Source: Lepas anatifera (lineage: Eukaryota > Arthropoda > Thecostraca > Lepadidae). Taken from it: a stretch of 64,000 nt of DNA. Each line of letters starts with the position of its first letter. The first letter of the stretch is position 1. Under the pieces are notes generated by a model. It was given only the letters and a program-made list of their open reading frames with translations, was not told the DNA's origin and searched no databases. Shown here piece by piece: positions 47,024 through 57,590 of the stretch. The position numbers and the translations under genes are program-made. The stretch is taken from positions 295,515 to 359,514 of the forward strand of contig JAOTON010000470.1 of NCBI GenBank assembly GCA_034440635.1. The letters are read 5' to 3'.

Positions 47024-48090
47024 ATGCAGGAGGATGCTGGACAGGACCTACCTTGTGACGTGAGACTGCCGGAGCCTGCCGGTGGCTGCTGCGGCGCCGG
47101 GTGCTCTCCCTGCGTCTGGGACCTGTGCGAACGTGACCTGGCAGCGTGGCGGCGCCGCTGTCAGGAGCCGGCCGGCGGTGCTGCTGCGCCCGTCTGCGCG
47201 GCGCTCCGTCCCGACCGGACACTGCGCTGGCGCTGGTCAGTGAGACCCCGCTGACTGCCGACTCCAGTCTGTACCGGATCCAGCTGCCAGACAGCCAGGC
47301 GCTGAACCTGCCGGTCGGAGCTCACCTCCTGCTGAGGGACACCAGCGACGACCGCACCTTCACCCGCGCCTACACGCCCGTCTCGCCGGCCGGGGCCCGG
47401 GGCTATTTCGACGTGTACGTGCGGCGGTACCGGCAGGGGGCGATGTCGCGCCGACCCCGTCAGTGGCAGCCGGGCGTCACCTGCACTCAGTGGCGCGGCC
47501 CGTGCGGGGTGTATACGGCCGGGCCGCACGACCAGCGGCTGGTCCTGCTGGCCGCCGGCACCGGGGTGGCGGCCATGCTGAGTGTCATCCGACATGCGCT
47601 GAACGACGAGGAGACTGAAACCAGGCTGGTGCTGGCGCTGTCCGTGCGGTCTCTAGGCGATGTCTACCCCAGGAATGAGCTGAGGGAGTGCGCCCTCCAC
47701 TGGAACTTCACCTCTGTACTCTACGTTGGCGGGACGGTCCGGAGCGAAGGGCCCGCTGACGCGATACCCGAGCACGGCGTGGCAAGTCGGTCACGCTGTG
47801 GAAGGAGGTGGTGACATTGTCACAAACGGTCCAGAGGACCCCGCCCTGCCGGGGCAGCAGCGCCGGCGGAGAGACAGGCCACCTCGGGGACCAGCAGCGC
47901 CGACGGGCCGCGGTACGGGGAGCCTGTACGGTGGCGCCGCCTCGCGGCTGATGACGTCCGTCAGCTGACAGCCGCTGCGCCTCCGCTCCAGACCCGCTAC
48001 CTGGTGTGCGGACCGCAAGGCTACGAGAAGCAGGTGCTGGACCACCTGACCACTGCTGGCGTGGCTGAGGATGATGGGTTCAGGTTCTGA
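47024..48090 (+). CDS. CYB5RL: NADH-cytochrome b5 reductase-like protein (CYB5RL type), interrupted
   Basis: The N-terminus (ATG 47024) carries the oxidoreductase-like Cys motif CCGAGCSPCVWDLCERDL. After a +/-1 frame change between about 47165 and 47220 the flavin domain follows: ETPLTADSSLYRIQLPD, then the FAD motif RAYTPVS with GAMS downstream, and the NADH site GTGVAAML. A TGA at 47812-47814 breaks the frame. The same frame resumes with RYGEPVRWRRLAADDVRQL and the nicotinamide-site CGPQGY, ending at DDGFRF and a stop at 48090. The family reduces cytochrome b5-like acceptors with NADH. All domains lie in one 1.07-kb stretch without convincing introns. The two breaks could be sequencing errors, short introns or a decaying or processed copy; codon use and preserved motifs argue for recent function. 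GC content is much higher than in neighbouring sequence. Confidence 0.8.
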
Positions 48091-48745
48091 TGCTGAAGAT
48101 GATGCATCCAGGTTCTGAGGCTGAGGCTGGTGTGTTCATGTTCTGAGGCTGAGGCTGGTGTGTTCAGATTCTGACGCTGGTGCGTTCAGGTTCTGAGGCT
48201 GGTTTGTTCAAGTTCTGAGGCTGGTGTGTTCAGGTTCTGAGGCTGGTGTGTTCAGGTTCTGAGGCTGGTGTGTTCAGATTCTGAGGCTGAGTTGGAGGTT
48301 GGTGTGTTCAGGTTCTGAGGCTGAGGCTGGTGTGTTCAGGTTCTGAGGTTGAGGCTGGTGTGTTCAGGTTCTGACGCTGAGGCTGGTGTGTTCAGGTTCT
48401 GAGGCTGAGGCTGGTGTGTTCAGGTTCTGAGGCTGAGGCTGGTGTGTTCAGGTTCTGAGGCTGAAGCTGGTGTGTTCAGGTTCTGAGGCTGATGCTGGTG
48501 TGTTCAGGTTCTGAGGCTGAGGCTGGTGTGTTCAGTTTCTGAGGCTGAGGCTGAGCCTGATGTGTTCAGGTTCTGAGGCTGAAGCTGGTGTGTTCAGGTT
48601 CTGAGGCTGAGGCTGGTGTGTTCAGGTTCTGAGACTGAGGCTGAGGCTGGTGTGTTCAGGTTCTGAGGCTGAGGCAGAGACTGGTGTGTTCAGGTTCTGA
48701 GGCTGAGGCTGGTGTGATCAGGTTCTGTAGAGCCAAAAGTGATGT
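48091..48745. repeat. Minisatellite grown from the end of the reductase gene
   Basis: About 25 units of GGTGTGTTCAGGTTCTGAGG with CTGAGGCT spacers, 22-36 bp each. The first unit overlaps the last codons of the reductase-like gene (GGGTTCAGGTTCTGA), so the array begins at the stop codon itself. Confidence 0.93.
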
Positions 48746-48816
48746 GTTCAGATTCTGCCAAGGCCCAGTTTTCTGTGGTTAGACTGTGGCGGGTGTGACG
48801 AAGTGGAAGAGTGTTA

Positions 48817-48840
48817 CATACATACATACATACATACATT
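48817..48840. repeat. (CATA)n tail of the LINE
   Basis: Tetranucleotide run that forms the 3' tail of the LINE on the minus strand. Confidence 0.9.
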
Positions 48841-50490
48841 TATTTCGGTTATCAACAAGTACAATGACAGTTCTGATATTTATCGATTGGCGCAAAAGCG
48901 TCTAGCGCTTGACTCTTGGCGCCTCTCGACAACATTGGCGAATTCAAGTGCCACGGTCGCACCACCCTTGGCCCATGGCCGCTCACCCGACAGTCACACA
49001 CAGGATACCCACAACGGCGTCGGCGTCCTTTGCATAAATTGTTCAAGAGTTCAATGTGAGAATCTTTTGGTGTTTGATATGAATTTCAGGGTTTCTTTCG
49101 CTATCGCTCGATTTGTGTCATCGTTTCCATTTCCTCCATGCAGCAGCATCTTAAGTTTTTGTTCAGTTGATAAATTTGAAAATTCTGTGGCGATTATGGT
49201 CGATATATTTCGGTGGAGGACATTTCTCTGCACTGTATAATTTACGCAATGAATAAGAAAATGTTTCGTATTTTCGTTTTGATGACCACAGCTGCAGAAT
49301 GGGGTTTCGGCTCCGAGGATTTGATAAGTGTGGCCATTTAATTTGGACATGTCAACTCTGAGTTGCGTCAAAAGGGGAGTTCAAAATTTTGTTGCCGTAC
49401 GAGTAGTATTTTAGAGGTTGTTGAACAGAGAAATATTCGACTACATGGTTTTTAAATGATTTGTGCGATTGAATGGTTCTTATTGGTTCTGGAAGCCCAT
49501 TATATTGTTTTATTGCGCTTGGCAAGAACGAGTTACTGAAGTTACACGTTCTAGTCAATAGTTCCGTTCTTTGGTTTCGGTTACGTAATTCTCTGTTAGC
49601 CGTTGCGTTGCGTATATTAGGGAGAGTGGTTTTGATGTATTGGGGAATATCGTCATTTAGTAGTTTTCGTAAGAAGTGAAGTTTGTGGATTTTACGTCGA
49701 TTTTTTAGGCTATTCCAACCTAGATCTAATCTTAATTTTTCTGTAGAGGTTCTAGGTAGTGTTTTAGTAACGAGTCTTGCCGCCCTGTTTTGTAATCTTT
49801 CAAGCCTCAGACAATCTGCTGCCGTTATGATTCCGTCGTAAATTATATCGCAATAATCAAAATGAGGCATGATATAAGTGCTATAAATATAGTTAAGGAT
49901 TGGTCGAGATAAATATGGGGCGATTGGGTAAAGAGGGCCTAGAGTGATATTAACTTTTCTGACAATGTTGTCTACATGTGAGTGGAATCTTCGGTCTTTT
50001 GAGAAATTCATGCCTAAATGTTTGTGCTCGTTAACATCCGGGATGATTTTGCCGTCAAAAATTAATGGTGGGGGTTCTGCATTCCTTCTGTAGGAAAAGG
50101 TTTGTTGAATAGTTTTTGAGGCATTGAAAGTAATGAGCCAATTCTTACCATACTCTTGAATTTTAGAGAGATCATTTTGGAGGGATGCTTGAACCTCTTG
50201 AACATTTTCAGGTTTGTGTCGAGCAAATAGGCAAGTATCGTCAGCAAACAACAGAATTTCGTTCCTAACTTTAGTAGAAAGGTCGTTTAGATATAGAAGG
50301 GCAAGCAGGGGCCCAATAACGGAACCCTGCGGGCATCCTGCATTCAGTGTCAATAAAGAAGACGAAGTGTCGTCGACAATGACCCTCTGCTGTCTGTCTG
50401 TCAGATATGAGCGTAACCAGTTGATGATGTTAGTCAGTCCAAATTCATGTTCACATTTGTAGAGAAGCATGTTGTGCTGCATGCTGTTTG
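48817..50490 (-). mobile_element. Non-LTR retrotransposon (reverse transcriptase), 5' truncated
   Basis: On the minus strand the main frame (about 50490-49352) has RT blocks NAGCPQGSVIGPLLALLYLN and the catalytic LLFADDTCLFA, then GMNFSKDRRFHSHV and YSTYIMPHFDYCDIIYDG. A one-base slip in a CCCCTTTT run near 49378 moves the reading into 49371-49051, which carries the C-terminal CSCGHQNENTKHFLIHC. The 3' end is GAAATAAATG followed by (TATG)n at 48817-48840. RT block 3-4 is cut, so the copy starts abruptly near 50490. Resembles Jockey/CR1-like LINEs. The intact ADD triad and single slip suggest a fairly young copy. Confidence 0.9.
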
Positions 50491-50725
50491 ACCCACTGCG
50501 ACGGCGGGTCTGAATTGATGTAGTACTAAGCAGTAGGTTCCCGATGGATTTCACGTAGCTGACAGGCAAAGCGCCGAAACTGTCAGATGTCGTAGAATCA
50601 GGTGTAACCTGTGTAACCTGTGTCAGGTAGAACCTGTGTCCTACATGTGTGTTGTTGCGTTTACACTTCCTTCAGGTGAGCTTCCTGTGTGTGTTGGGGT
50701 TTTACGGCGCTTCAGCTGCCAGGGC

Positions 50726-51421
50726 CAGTGGCGGATCTAGCCGGATGGTTTGGGAGGCGCCAACCAAAGTCGAAAAGCAAAAAAAACGTCACGCAGTGCA
50801 AAATTGCGTTATAATATGCCTTTTCGGTAGGATTTTGGGAACTGGAGACGAAAAGCAAAAAAAACGCCACGGGGTGAAAAATATGAGCCCTGTTCCAGCT
50901 GTCAGCACAGTTTTGTCAGCAGGACCTCTAACCTCTCCTCCAGAAAAGTAACATCAGCGCCATAATCGCCTCTTGTTTGTGCTAAGCAAAGGGAACTCAA
51001 ACCTTTATACCATTAAAAATATTAGACTGTCACTTCGTGCACTTACTGTTTTTCATCAGCACAAACAGCAGGCCGTCAGCCCGTAAAACCTCTAGAACTA
51101 GTTCCCGGGGAGAGGCTACAGTCCTGTGACGTAGGCGCAACACGGTCCGCTGATTGGTGCTGCCAAAACTGTGCTGACAGCTGGAACAGGGCTATGGACT
51201 CAAGATACTTTTTTTCCTATCCAAGCCCCAATATTTACACTGAACTTCACTAATTCTGTTTGAAGTTGAGAGTTAAAGCACCAAAATCTTGCTTACAAGC
51301 TAAAAAAGGAGTCGGGGGAAAAGGAGGTCGATCGCGTTGTGGGGGGGGCAAAAACATAGTTTTGCCCCGAGTTTTTCCGTTTGGGGGCAATTGCCTTTTT
51401 GCCCCCCTGGATCCGCCACTG
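50726..51421 (+). mobile_element. hAT-like MITE with 8-bp target duplication and a nested element
   Basis: CAGTGGCGGATCTAGCC and CTGGATCCGCCACTG are inverted ends, flanked by perfect 8-bp copies of GCCAGGGC (50718-50725; 51422-51429). 696 bp, of which 308 bp are a second element at 50886-51193; without it the length (388 bp) equals the copy at 32066-32451. Confidence 0.94.
50886..51193. mobile_element. Nested MITE with about 30-bp inverted ends
   Basis: AGCCCTGTTCCAGCTGTCAG at the left, continuing CACAGTTTTG, is repeated inverted at 51164-51193. Flanked by ATG on both sides (50883-50885; 51194-51196), which fits a 3-bp duplication of the PIF/Harbinger kind. The other hAT copy at 32066 lacks it, giving an empty-site comparison. 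Non-coding. Confidence 0.88.
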
Positions 51422-51599
51422 GCCAGGGCTAAGTAGCGTGCCTAACTTTTCAATTTTATCAGACCTTAAAACGCTGGTCTTGGGGGTAGCCTATAAAAAG
51501 CTTTCGTTAATAGTTACTGAAGAGCGGTCATCCCTACACGTGGATTAAAATAGATGCGCTTGGCCTACTACTCAGTACTCAGATCATTGTGTTTGTCGC

Positions 51600-52671
51600 A
51601 TTCACCTGGGGTCATATATTACATCAAATCCCACATCTCTGTCAGATATAGTACAACCTTTCGGAACTACACTGCTGTCGACCTGTGTGTTCCGACAGTG
51701 TCAGCGACAGGCCATCTAAACACTGGTGAGAGGCGCCGGTGGGAAGAACCGAGCGCGCAGTGCTCTCAGCTCCTCACATCCTGTGTCAACTAGTATATGT
51801 TCGACGGTAAACCCGCTTGTACAGCAGGGAGGAACAGCGGTTTGGTTCAGAACCAGAAAGATAGTGTCTTTGGTTCACATACGTATAGCCTATCCCAGGG
51901 GCGTAGCCAGGATTTCGCTCAGGGAGGGCGGCACCCCGAAAAGGGCCCTGAGACAGCACCAAAAGGGCCCTGATTGGTAAAAATGACCCTGCTTGTTACA
52001 GAATAGAGTGCTGAAGAGGGCTTAAGAGGGCCTTGTCTGGTATAAAATGCCAAATTTGGCCACAGAGCATAGTGCGGGCGAGCCGCGCTTCGCGCGGCTC
52101 GTGTCCTCAGAGGGCCCCTTCGGGCCCTCAGGGAGGGCGGCTGTCCCTACCGCCCCTCCCTTGGCTACGCACCTGGCCTATCCGCTGTCCGGTGAGGCAG
52201 ACCTCCTCTCTCCTACTTCGCGTGCTACTCGATTCCCACAGCGTAATACTCAGTCGTACGAGTAGACGCTTCAGCGCACAGTCCGGCTCGGTGATCCATC
52301 GCGCCTGCCACTCAGCAAACAGCATCACATTTATTTAAGGTTTTACGTCATTCGCTGTTACTTTGAGCCACAGGGGTGGTCCTCCAGACGCCAACCGTGC
52401 AGACCGACCAGCTCGTTTGTTCTCCGGGAGACCCACGTGGCTTTGCACCCAGAGGAACTTAATTTCTGATCCCTGGGGAGAAGCGCCAGTGAGAAGATTC
52501 AAGATCGCCGGTACGAGCCAGGACGAGTGTAAACATCCGGACTGCAGTGCCGCCAATGAATTGAGAGAGTCAGTATCTATTAAAAATCTCACTTCGGAAA
52601 GGTTGCAGATGCATTTCAAAACTCGCAAAATGGCGTATAGTTCTGCTGTAAAAACCGTCACTGTCATGTGA
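51600..52671 (-). mobile_element. LINE 3' region with RNase H, broken and split by a MITE
   Basis: On the minus strand 52667-52335 encodes an RNase H-like domain: VFTAELYAILRVLK, FLIDTDSLNSLAALQS and FLWVQSHVGLPENKRA (the usual catalytic SHVGIxGNExAD end is altered). It runs on to STRSRREEVCLTGQRIG, and after the MITE at 51896-52175 resumes as YTYV, then CCTSGFTVEHILVD in a shifted frame. This is the C-terminal end of an I/R1-like LINE. Several stops and shifts make it a dead copy. Confidence 0.8.
51896..52175 (+). mobile_element. hAT-like MITE inserted in the RNase H LINE
   Basis: CAGGGGCGTAGCCAGG and CCTTGGCTACGCACCTG, with perfect 8-bp flanks GCCTATCC (51888-51895; 52176-52183). 280 bp, same family as 40657-40938, with the palindrome CGAGCCGCGCTTCGCGCGGC. 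Removing it with one flank copy rejoins the LINE frame. Confidence 0.93.
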
Positions 52672-52829
52672 GCTTCCCCATCGAGTGTTTACTATGGATT
52701 ATGTATTTGGTGGTATTACTTTGTGATAAAAGAGTTGCCGAGGAAAAGTAACTTTGGCTTGAAAAACCCTCACGTTGTCAGTTGTAAGGGCTGATGGATA
52801 AAATATATTAATGGAATCCGCCGTCTCTG

Positions 52830-53805
52830 GTGTAAGGTGCCGGGTCCACAGTGCCCAATGGGGCTGTGTAAGGTGCAGGTCCACAGTGGCCAGTGGGGCT
52901 GTGGAAGGTGCGGGTCCACAGTCGCCAGTGGGGCTGTGGAAGGTGCGGGTCCACGGTCGCCAGTGGGGCTGTGTAAGGTGCGGGTCCACAGTGGCCAGTG
53001 GGGCTGTGGAAGATGCGGGTTCACAGTCGCCAGTGGGGCTGTGTGAGGTGCTGGGTCCAGACGCCAGTGGAGCTGTGTAAGGTCCACAGTCGCCAGTGGG
53101 GCTGTGTAAGGTGCGGGTCCACAGTCGCCAGTGGGACTGTGTAAGGTGCGGGTCCACAGTCGCCAGTGGGGCTGTGGAAGGTGCGGGTCCACGGTCGCCA
53201 GTGGGGCTGTGGAAGGTGCGGGTCCACAGTCGCTTGTGGGACTGTGTAAGGTGCCAGGTCCGCAGTGCCCAGTGAGGCTGTGTAAGGTCCACAGTCGCGA
53301 GTGGGGCTGTGTAAGGTCCACAGTCGCCAGTGGGGCTGTGTAAGGTGCGGGTCCACAGTCACCAGTGGAGCTGTGGAAGGTGCGGGTCCACAGTCGCCAG
53401 TGGGGCTGTGTAAGGTGCCAGGTCCACAGTGCCCAATGGGGCTGTGTAAGGTGCGGGTCCACAGTTGCCAGTGGAGCTGTGGAAGGTGCGGGTCCACAGT
53501 CGCCAGTGGAGCTGTGTAAGGTCCACAGTCGCCAGTGGGGCTGTGTAAGGTCCACAGCCGCCAGTGGGGGTGTGTAAGGTGTGGGTCCACAGTCGCCAGT
53601 GGAGGTGTGTAAGGTCCATAGTCGCCAGTAGGGCTGTGTAAGGTCCACAGTCGCCAGTGGGGCTGTGTAAGGTGTGGCTCCAGTCGCCAGTGGGGCTGTG
53701 TAAGGTGTGGGTCCACAGTCGCCAGTGGGACTGTGTAAGGTACGGGTTCAGTCGCCAGTGGGACTGTGTGAGGTACGGGTCCGCCGTGCCCAGTGGGACT
53801 GTGTA
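52830..53805. repeat. 35-bp minisatellite
   Basis: Units GGTCCACAGTCGCCAGTGGG with GCTGTGTAAGGTGCG, some shortened to about 27-29 bp. Roughly 30 copies. Long frames on the minus strand (HSPTGDCGPAP, TAPLATVDPHL) are the repeat read in different phases. Confidence 0.95.
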
Positions 53806-55060
53806 ATGGCGGCGCCGGCGGCGCTCCCACGGTGTCGTGTGAGCGTGCCTGCAGCGTGCCGAGCCACCTGGGGCGGTGCTACCGACCAGTACGGCTGCCG
53901 CCGCCGCCCCTGCAGTCGACTGCGCCCTCTGACAGTGTCCCCGGCGCTGCCGAACCACGGGGTGACGAGTGGCAGGTGGGAGTGACTGAGCTTCTGAGAC
54001 CAGCCGACACCCTGGTCGAGTGCGCCTGTCGACCGCCGGTGGACAAAGTCGTAGTTTAGTGCAGCCAGGCCACGGCGCCGTTTCAACCGCTTGTCAAAGC
54101 ATCACATAAAGTACCGCACTGGATCTTCGTGAAGGTAGTTGTATTTTGAGATAAGTCACCCTTCTGCCGGCTGACTTCAACCAAAAATGATTTTATATCT
54201 ATCCTGCTGTCCCTTTTCTCATTAAAAAAATATCGCTGGAAATCTATCGGCTGTTGCCCAACGTTTTGACTTTTTGCAGCCATGACTATCCGTGCAAATT
54301 TTACAGGCCTGCTGTATTGTTTGTAAAAGCCCATCAACCCTTGCATGAAACAAATTTTTCTGGATAGTTGTATTAATCCAGCCCTTAACCTTAAATTGCA
54401 TTCTACCCCTTGGTACTTTTCGTTTTCAATTGGTCCGAACACGAAACGTAACTGACCGTTGCTCTCGGTATTCCCATAGAATGCTGCTTCCGTAGCTTGG
54501 TGAACTTACCAGGAGAAAATACCTTGGCCTCTGTCTTGGTTCGCCGCATCGAATGTTCTGCTGGTGGGACTACTAAAGAGCGGGTGACAGAGACGGCCCC
54601 CTGGCAGCCGCCGGAAATGACACTGGGTTGTATCGGGCTCTGAATCAGTCCAAACCAGTAGCGTGGGAGCGTCGTCTGTCGCCAGAGAGGCCACAGTCAC
54701 GCCTGCACCCAGCACCGTCCGCCTAATGAACGGGACTGCTCTGCACTGTCGTTCCCGTGGACGGTGAAGCTAGACGTTGTGCTGGTCTGGGCTGGCTTGT
54801 TCTGGCTGAGGCGGTGATGCTGGGTGCCGCGGGCAGTTGAAGGTCGCTCTGGTCGTCCATAATGTTCGGCTGTGGTGACGGTGGCAGGTGTCCTGCTGTG
54901 GACCCCCTCCAGCGCTGAGAGGTGCCCAGTCTGCAGGGCCGCGCTGCGCCGGGGCGGACTGCGCCGCCCTCAGCTCTCGACACTGCACGCCGAGCTCACG
55001 GGGCTACTGCTGGTCAGTACCGACCGGTGATACTAATCTGAGCTAAGCCGAAACTCAGCA
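53806..55060. other. GC-rich stretch with possible exons
   Basis: 53810-53974 (ending GAGTGGCAG|GTGGGAGTG) and about 54932-55011 (ending CTACTGCTG|GTCAGT) look like GC-rich exon ends with fair donors on +, but I recognise no protein family and cannot join them. A 119-codon minus frame at 54083-54442 also lacks motifs. Confidence 0.25.
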
Positions 55061-55069
55061 CTGCTGACT

Positions 55070-55520
55070 TGCGGCAGTGCTGCTGCAACTGTCGACACAT
55101 GTACCAATGAGTAGTGCTGCTGCAACTGTCGACACCTGTACCAGTGAGAAGTGCTGCTGAAACTGTCGACACTCGGACCAATGAGTGGTGCTGCTGCAAC
55201 AGTCGACACTCAGACCAGTGAGGAGTACTGCTGAAACTGTCGAAACCTGGACCAGTGAAAGGTGCTGCTGTCCAGACCAATGAGGAGTGCTGCTGAAACT
55301 GTCGACACTCAGACCAGTGAGGAGTACTGCTGAAACTGTCGACACCTGGACCAGTGAAAGGTGCTGCTGCCCAGACCAATGAGGAGTGCTGCTGAAACTG
55401 TCGACACTCAGACCAGTGAGGAGTACTGCTGAAACTGTCGACACCTGGACCAGTGAGGAGTGCTGCTGAAACTGTCGACACTCAGACCAGTGAGGAGTAC
55501 TGCTGAAACTGTCGACAATC
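55070..55520. repeat. 37-bp minisatellite
   Basis: About a dozen units of GTGCTGCTGAAACTGTCGAC with ACTCAGACCAGTGAGGA, several shortened. Antisense frames (STVSAALLTG) are artefacts. Confidence 0.94.
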
Positions 55521-55849
55521 GGCCTCGTCAGGCGTGACCACCGTCCGCAGATATCGGTAACATTGTGTGCAATATTTCGGCGAGCCTGCAGCTGTGACCT
55601 CTCTACAGTACAACCAGTCCAATCGGTGGGGAGGTGAACCCTCCAACACTGCGCTCTGCAGAACCTCCGACCCTGCTGTTTTCAGATCTTCGACTACTGA
55701 CCCTCCAGTCTACAGAACCTCTCACATTGCAGTCTACAGAAACAAAATCCCCGCAGTCTGCAGAAACTCCGACTGTCGACTATTCGACCCAAGTAAGATA
55801 AGCTTGAGATCATTTTCCAGTCTAGAATCAAGAAATTTTAATACTCGCG
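55521..55849. other. No gene recognised
   Basis: Short unassigned spacer with a repeated CTACAGAAC/CTGCAGAA phrase. Confidence 0.3.
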
Positions 55850-57002
55850 TTAACCCTCGCCCCACCGCGGGGGCATTGATGGCCCCTAAGGTTTTTTTCC
55901 GAATAGTGGAAAAACGCTGAGGTGCAGCGTCGCGGTTGAGGGCTCTAATTTCTATCTCATCGCTTTAGAACTATCCCTAATTTTTTGCCACGGGCCACAC
56001 TAGGTCAGGTCACCAGAACAAGGTCAAACAAGGTCACCTCATTTCAGCTTTTGAGCTCCACCACAGCTACATTCCCAAGTCGATTGCTTTGAAATTTGCT
56101 ACACTTCATGACCCCTCCAAGTGTCTACACAACGCATACCCGGGATTTTTAGATTTGGTGACCTGAGGCATGGTCATGAGGTGATCTCCTCCATAATAAT
56201 ATGGGGAAAGGCTGTCTTATTATCTAAAAGTCACAAAAATGATTACAAATACTCAAATTTCTCAGAGAAGTGTATTCTTGGCAGCCCTGTCATTAATTTC
56301 AGGAGAAATATTTGGCCTTTGACTTATCTAAGGTCATCACAGGTCACCAGTTATTTTCAAGGATATTGATTCCGTTGTTTCGTTCAGAAAAATAACTGTT
56401 GGGGTTTATCGACGCACCAACTGCCAGGATCATACGGCGTTGCCAGTGTTTCGGTCAGGTTGCATTGCTCAGTATGACGTACGTTATGTTATAGCATCAT
56501 AATTAAGGTTACCCAATGTCGAGGTCAACGTCACAGGTTAAGGTCAAAGTTTTTTCAATCTTAAAATTTTAATTTATCGCTGAAAGGCTGCTATGGTGCC
56601 AGTTGTGATATGGTGATTTATTGGGAATATGCCATATTGCTACGTCATAGGTCAATTATTTTGTATGATCTTGACCTCAAACTTTCAAACCAAATTTTTT
56701 AGTATCTTCTCTTTATGACCTTTGTTCGCTTTTAGTGTAATTTGCGCTAAAACTGCATAATCACGGCATTTCCCAATAAGTTTCCAGCACGGCCCATATT
56801 TGGCCTTTACGGCCTCATTTTAATTTAAAGATACTGGCCTAGGTCAATAAAATTGACAATGATGCCGACCACTTCATCCCCCATACAGCCCCCAACGGGT
56901 GTTTTCCTAGCCCTCTTGGTTTCCGAGACGACTGGTAGGGTAATTTAGCATCCCCTCTCTTCTTGACCTTGATGTCATACCCCTCTCCACAGCGCGTGTT
57001 AA
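55850..57002 (-). mobile_element. Chimeric TTAA element (A right half + C left half)
   Basis: TTAA at 55850-55853 and 56999-57002. From 55850 to about 56385 it follows element A1: TTAACCCTCGCCCCACCG, a palindrome around GCATTGATGGCCCC, TAAGGTTTTTTTCCGA, GCGGTTGAGGGCTCTA, then AGGTCA clusters. From about 56390 to 57002 it follows C-type sequence on the minus strand (TCTCGGAAACCAAGAGGGCT, CCTAGGCCAGTATCTTTAAA, TGATTATGCAG), although its left terminal repeat is worn. Both halves share orientation, as expected of recombination between subfamilies rather than nesting. Confidence 0.72.
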
Positions 57003-57590
57003 ACTTCCAGTAATTTATTACGTATACATTTCTTTGATATTCGAAACGTTTCAATAAATTCATTTGTTGATAACTTTAAAATTATATATGGTCTCACTTA
57101 TTTACAAATATTAAAAACTGGTGCAGGAAATGCAAAAAAAACAACAAAAGTAGGTGTGTCTAAAATTGAAAATCACACAATATTACCAAATTGCGTAACA
57201 ATTTTAAGGCCCATTTTCGGATTCACCCTGTTCCAACGCACGGAAAGGAATGCTGTGTCTGAATGATTCTCGAAAAGTTTGTTTTCACTCCGTCCTAATG
57301 TGCTTCTTTCCATATGTTCGGTCGGCAAGATCGTATTAAGCAGCCGCGCATTCCTATGCACATACATACATGCATTGTAGAACGACACGTTTTCGCTCTA
57401 AGGATTACATTATAAAACCAGCAAAAAGTGGGAGTCCACCCATCCCTTCTTTCCAAGAGTGAGGGATTATACTATACTTTCTACAGTATATATAGCTGTA
57501 GGAAAGGCACTCTCGTACAGTATACCTTTAAGCCTGACGCTGCGACGCAATATAGCTATAGGTCTAATAACGCAGCAAAGCATACCTGTA
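57003..57590. other. No gene recognised
   Basis: AT-rich flank. No exon or element end seen. Confidence 0.35.

Noticed and set aside
52770..53830. Open frames up to 292 codons on the minus strand (HSPTGDCGPAP repeats)
   Set aside because: They are a 35-bp minisatellite read through in several overlapping frames at once; there is no start context, splice structure or non-repeat domain.
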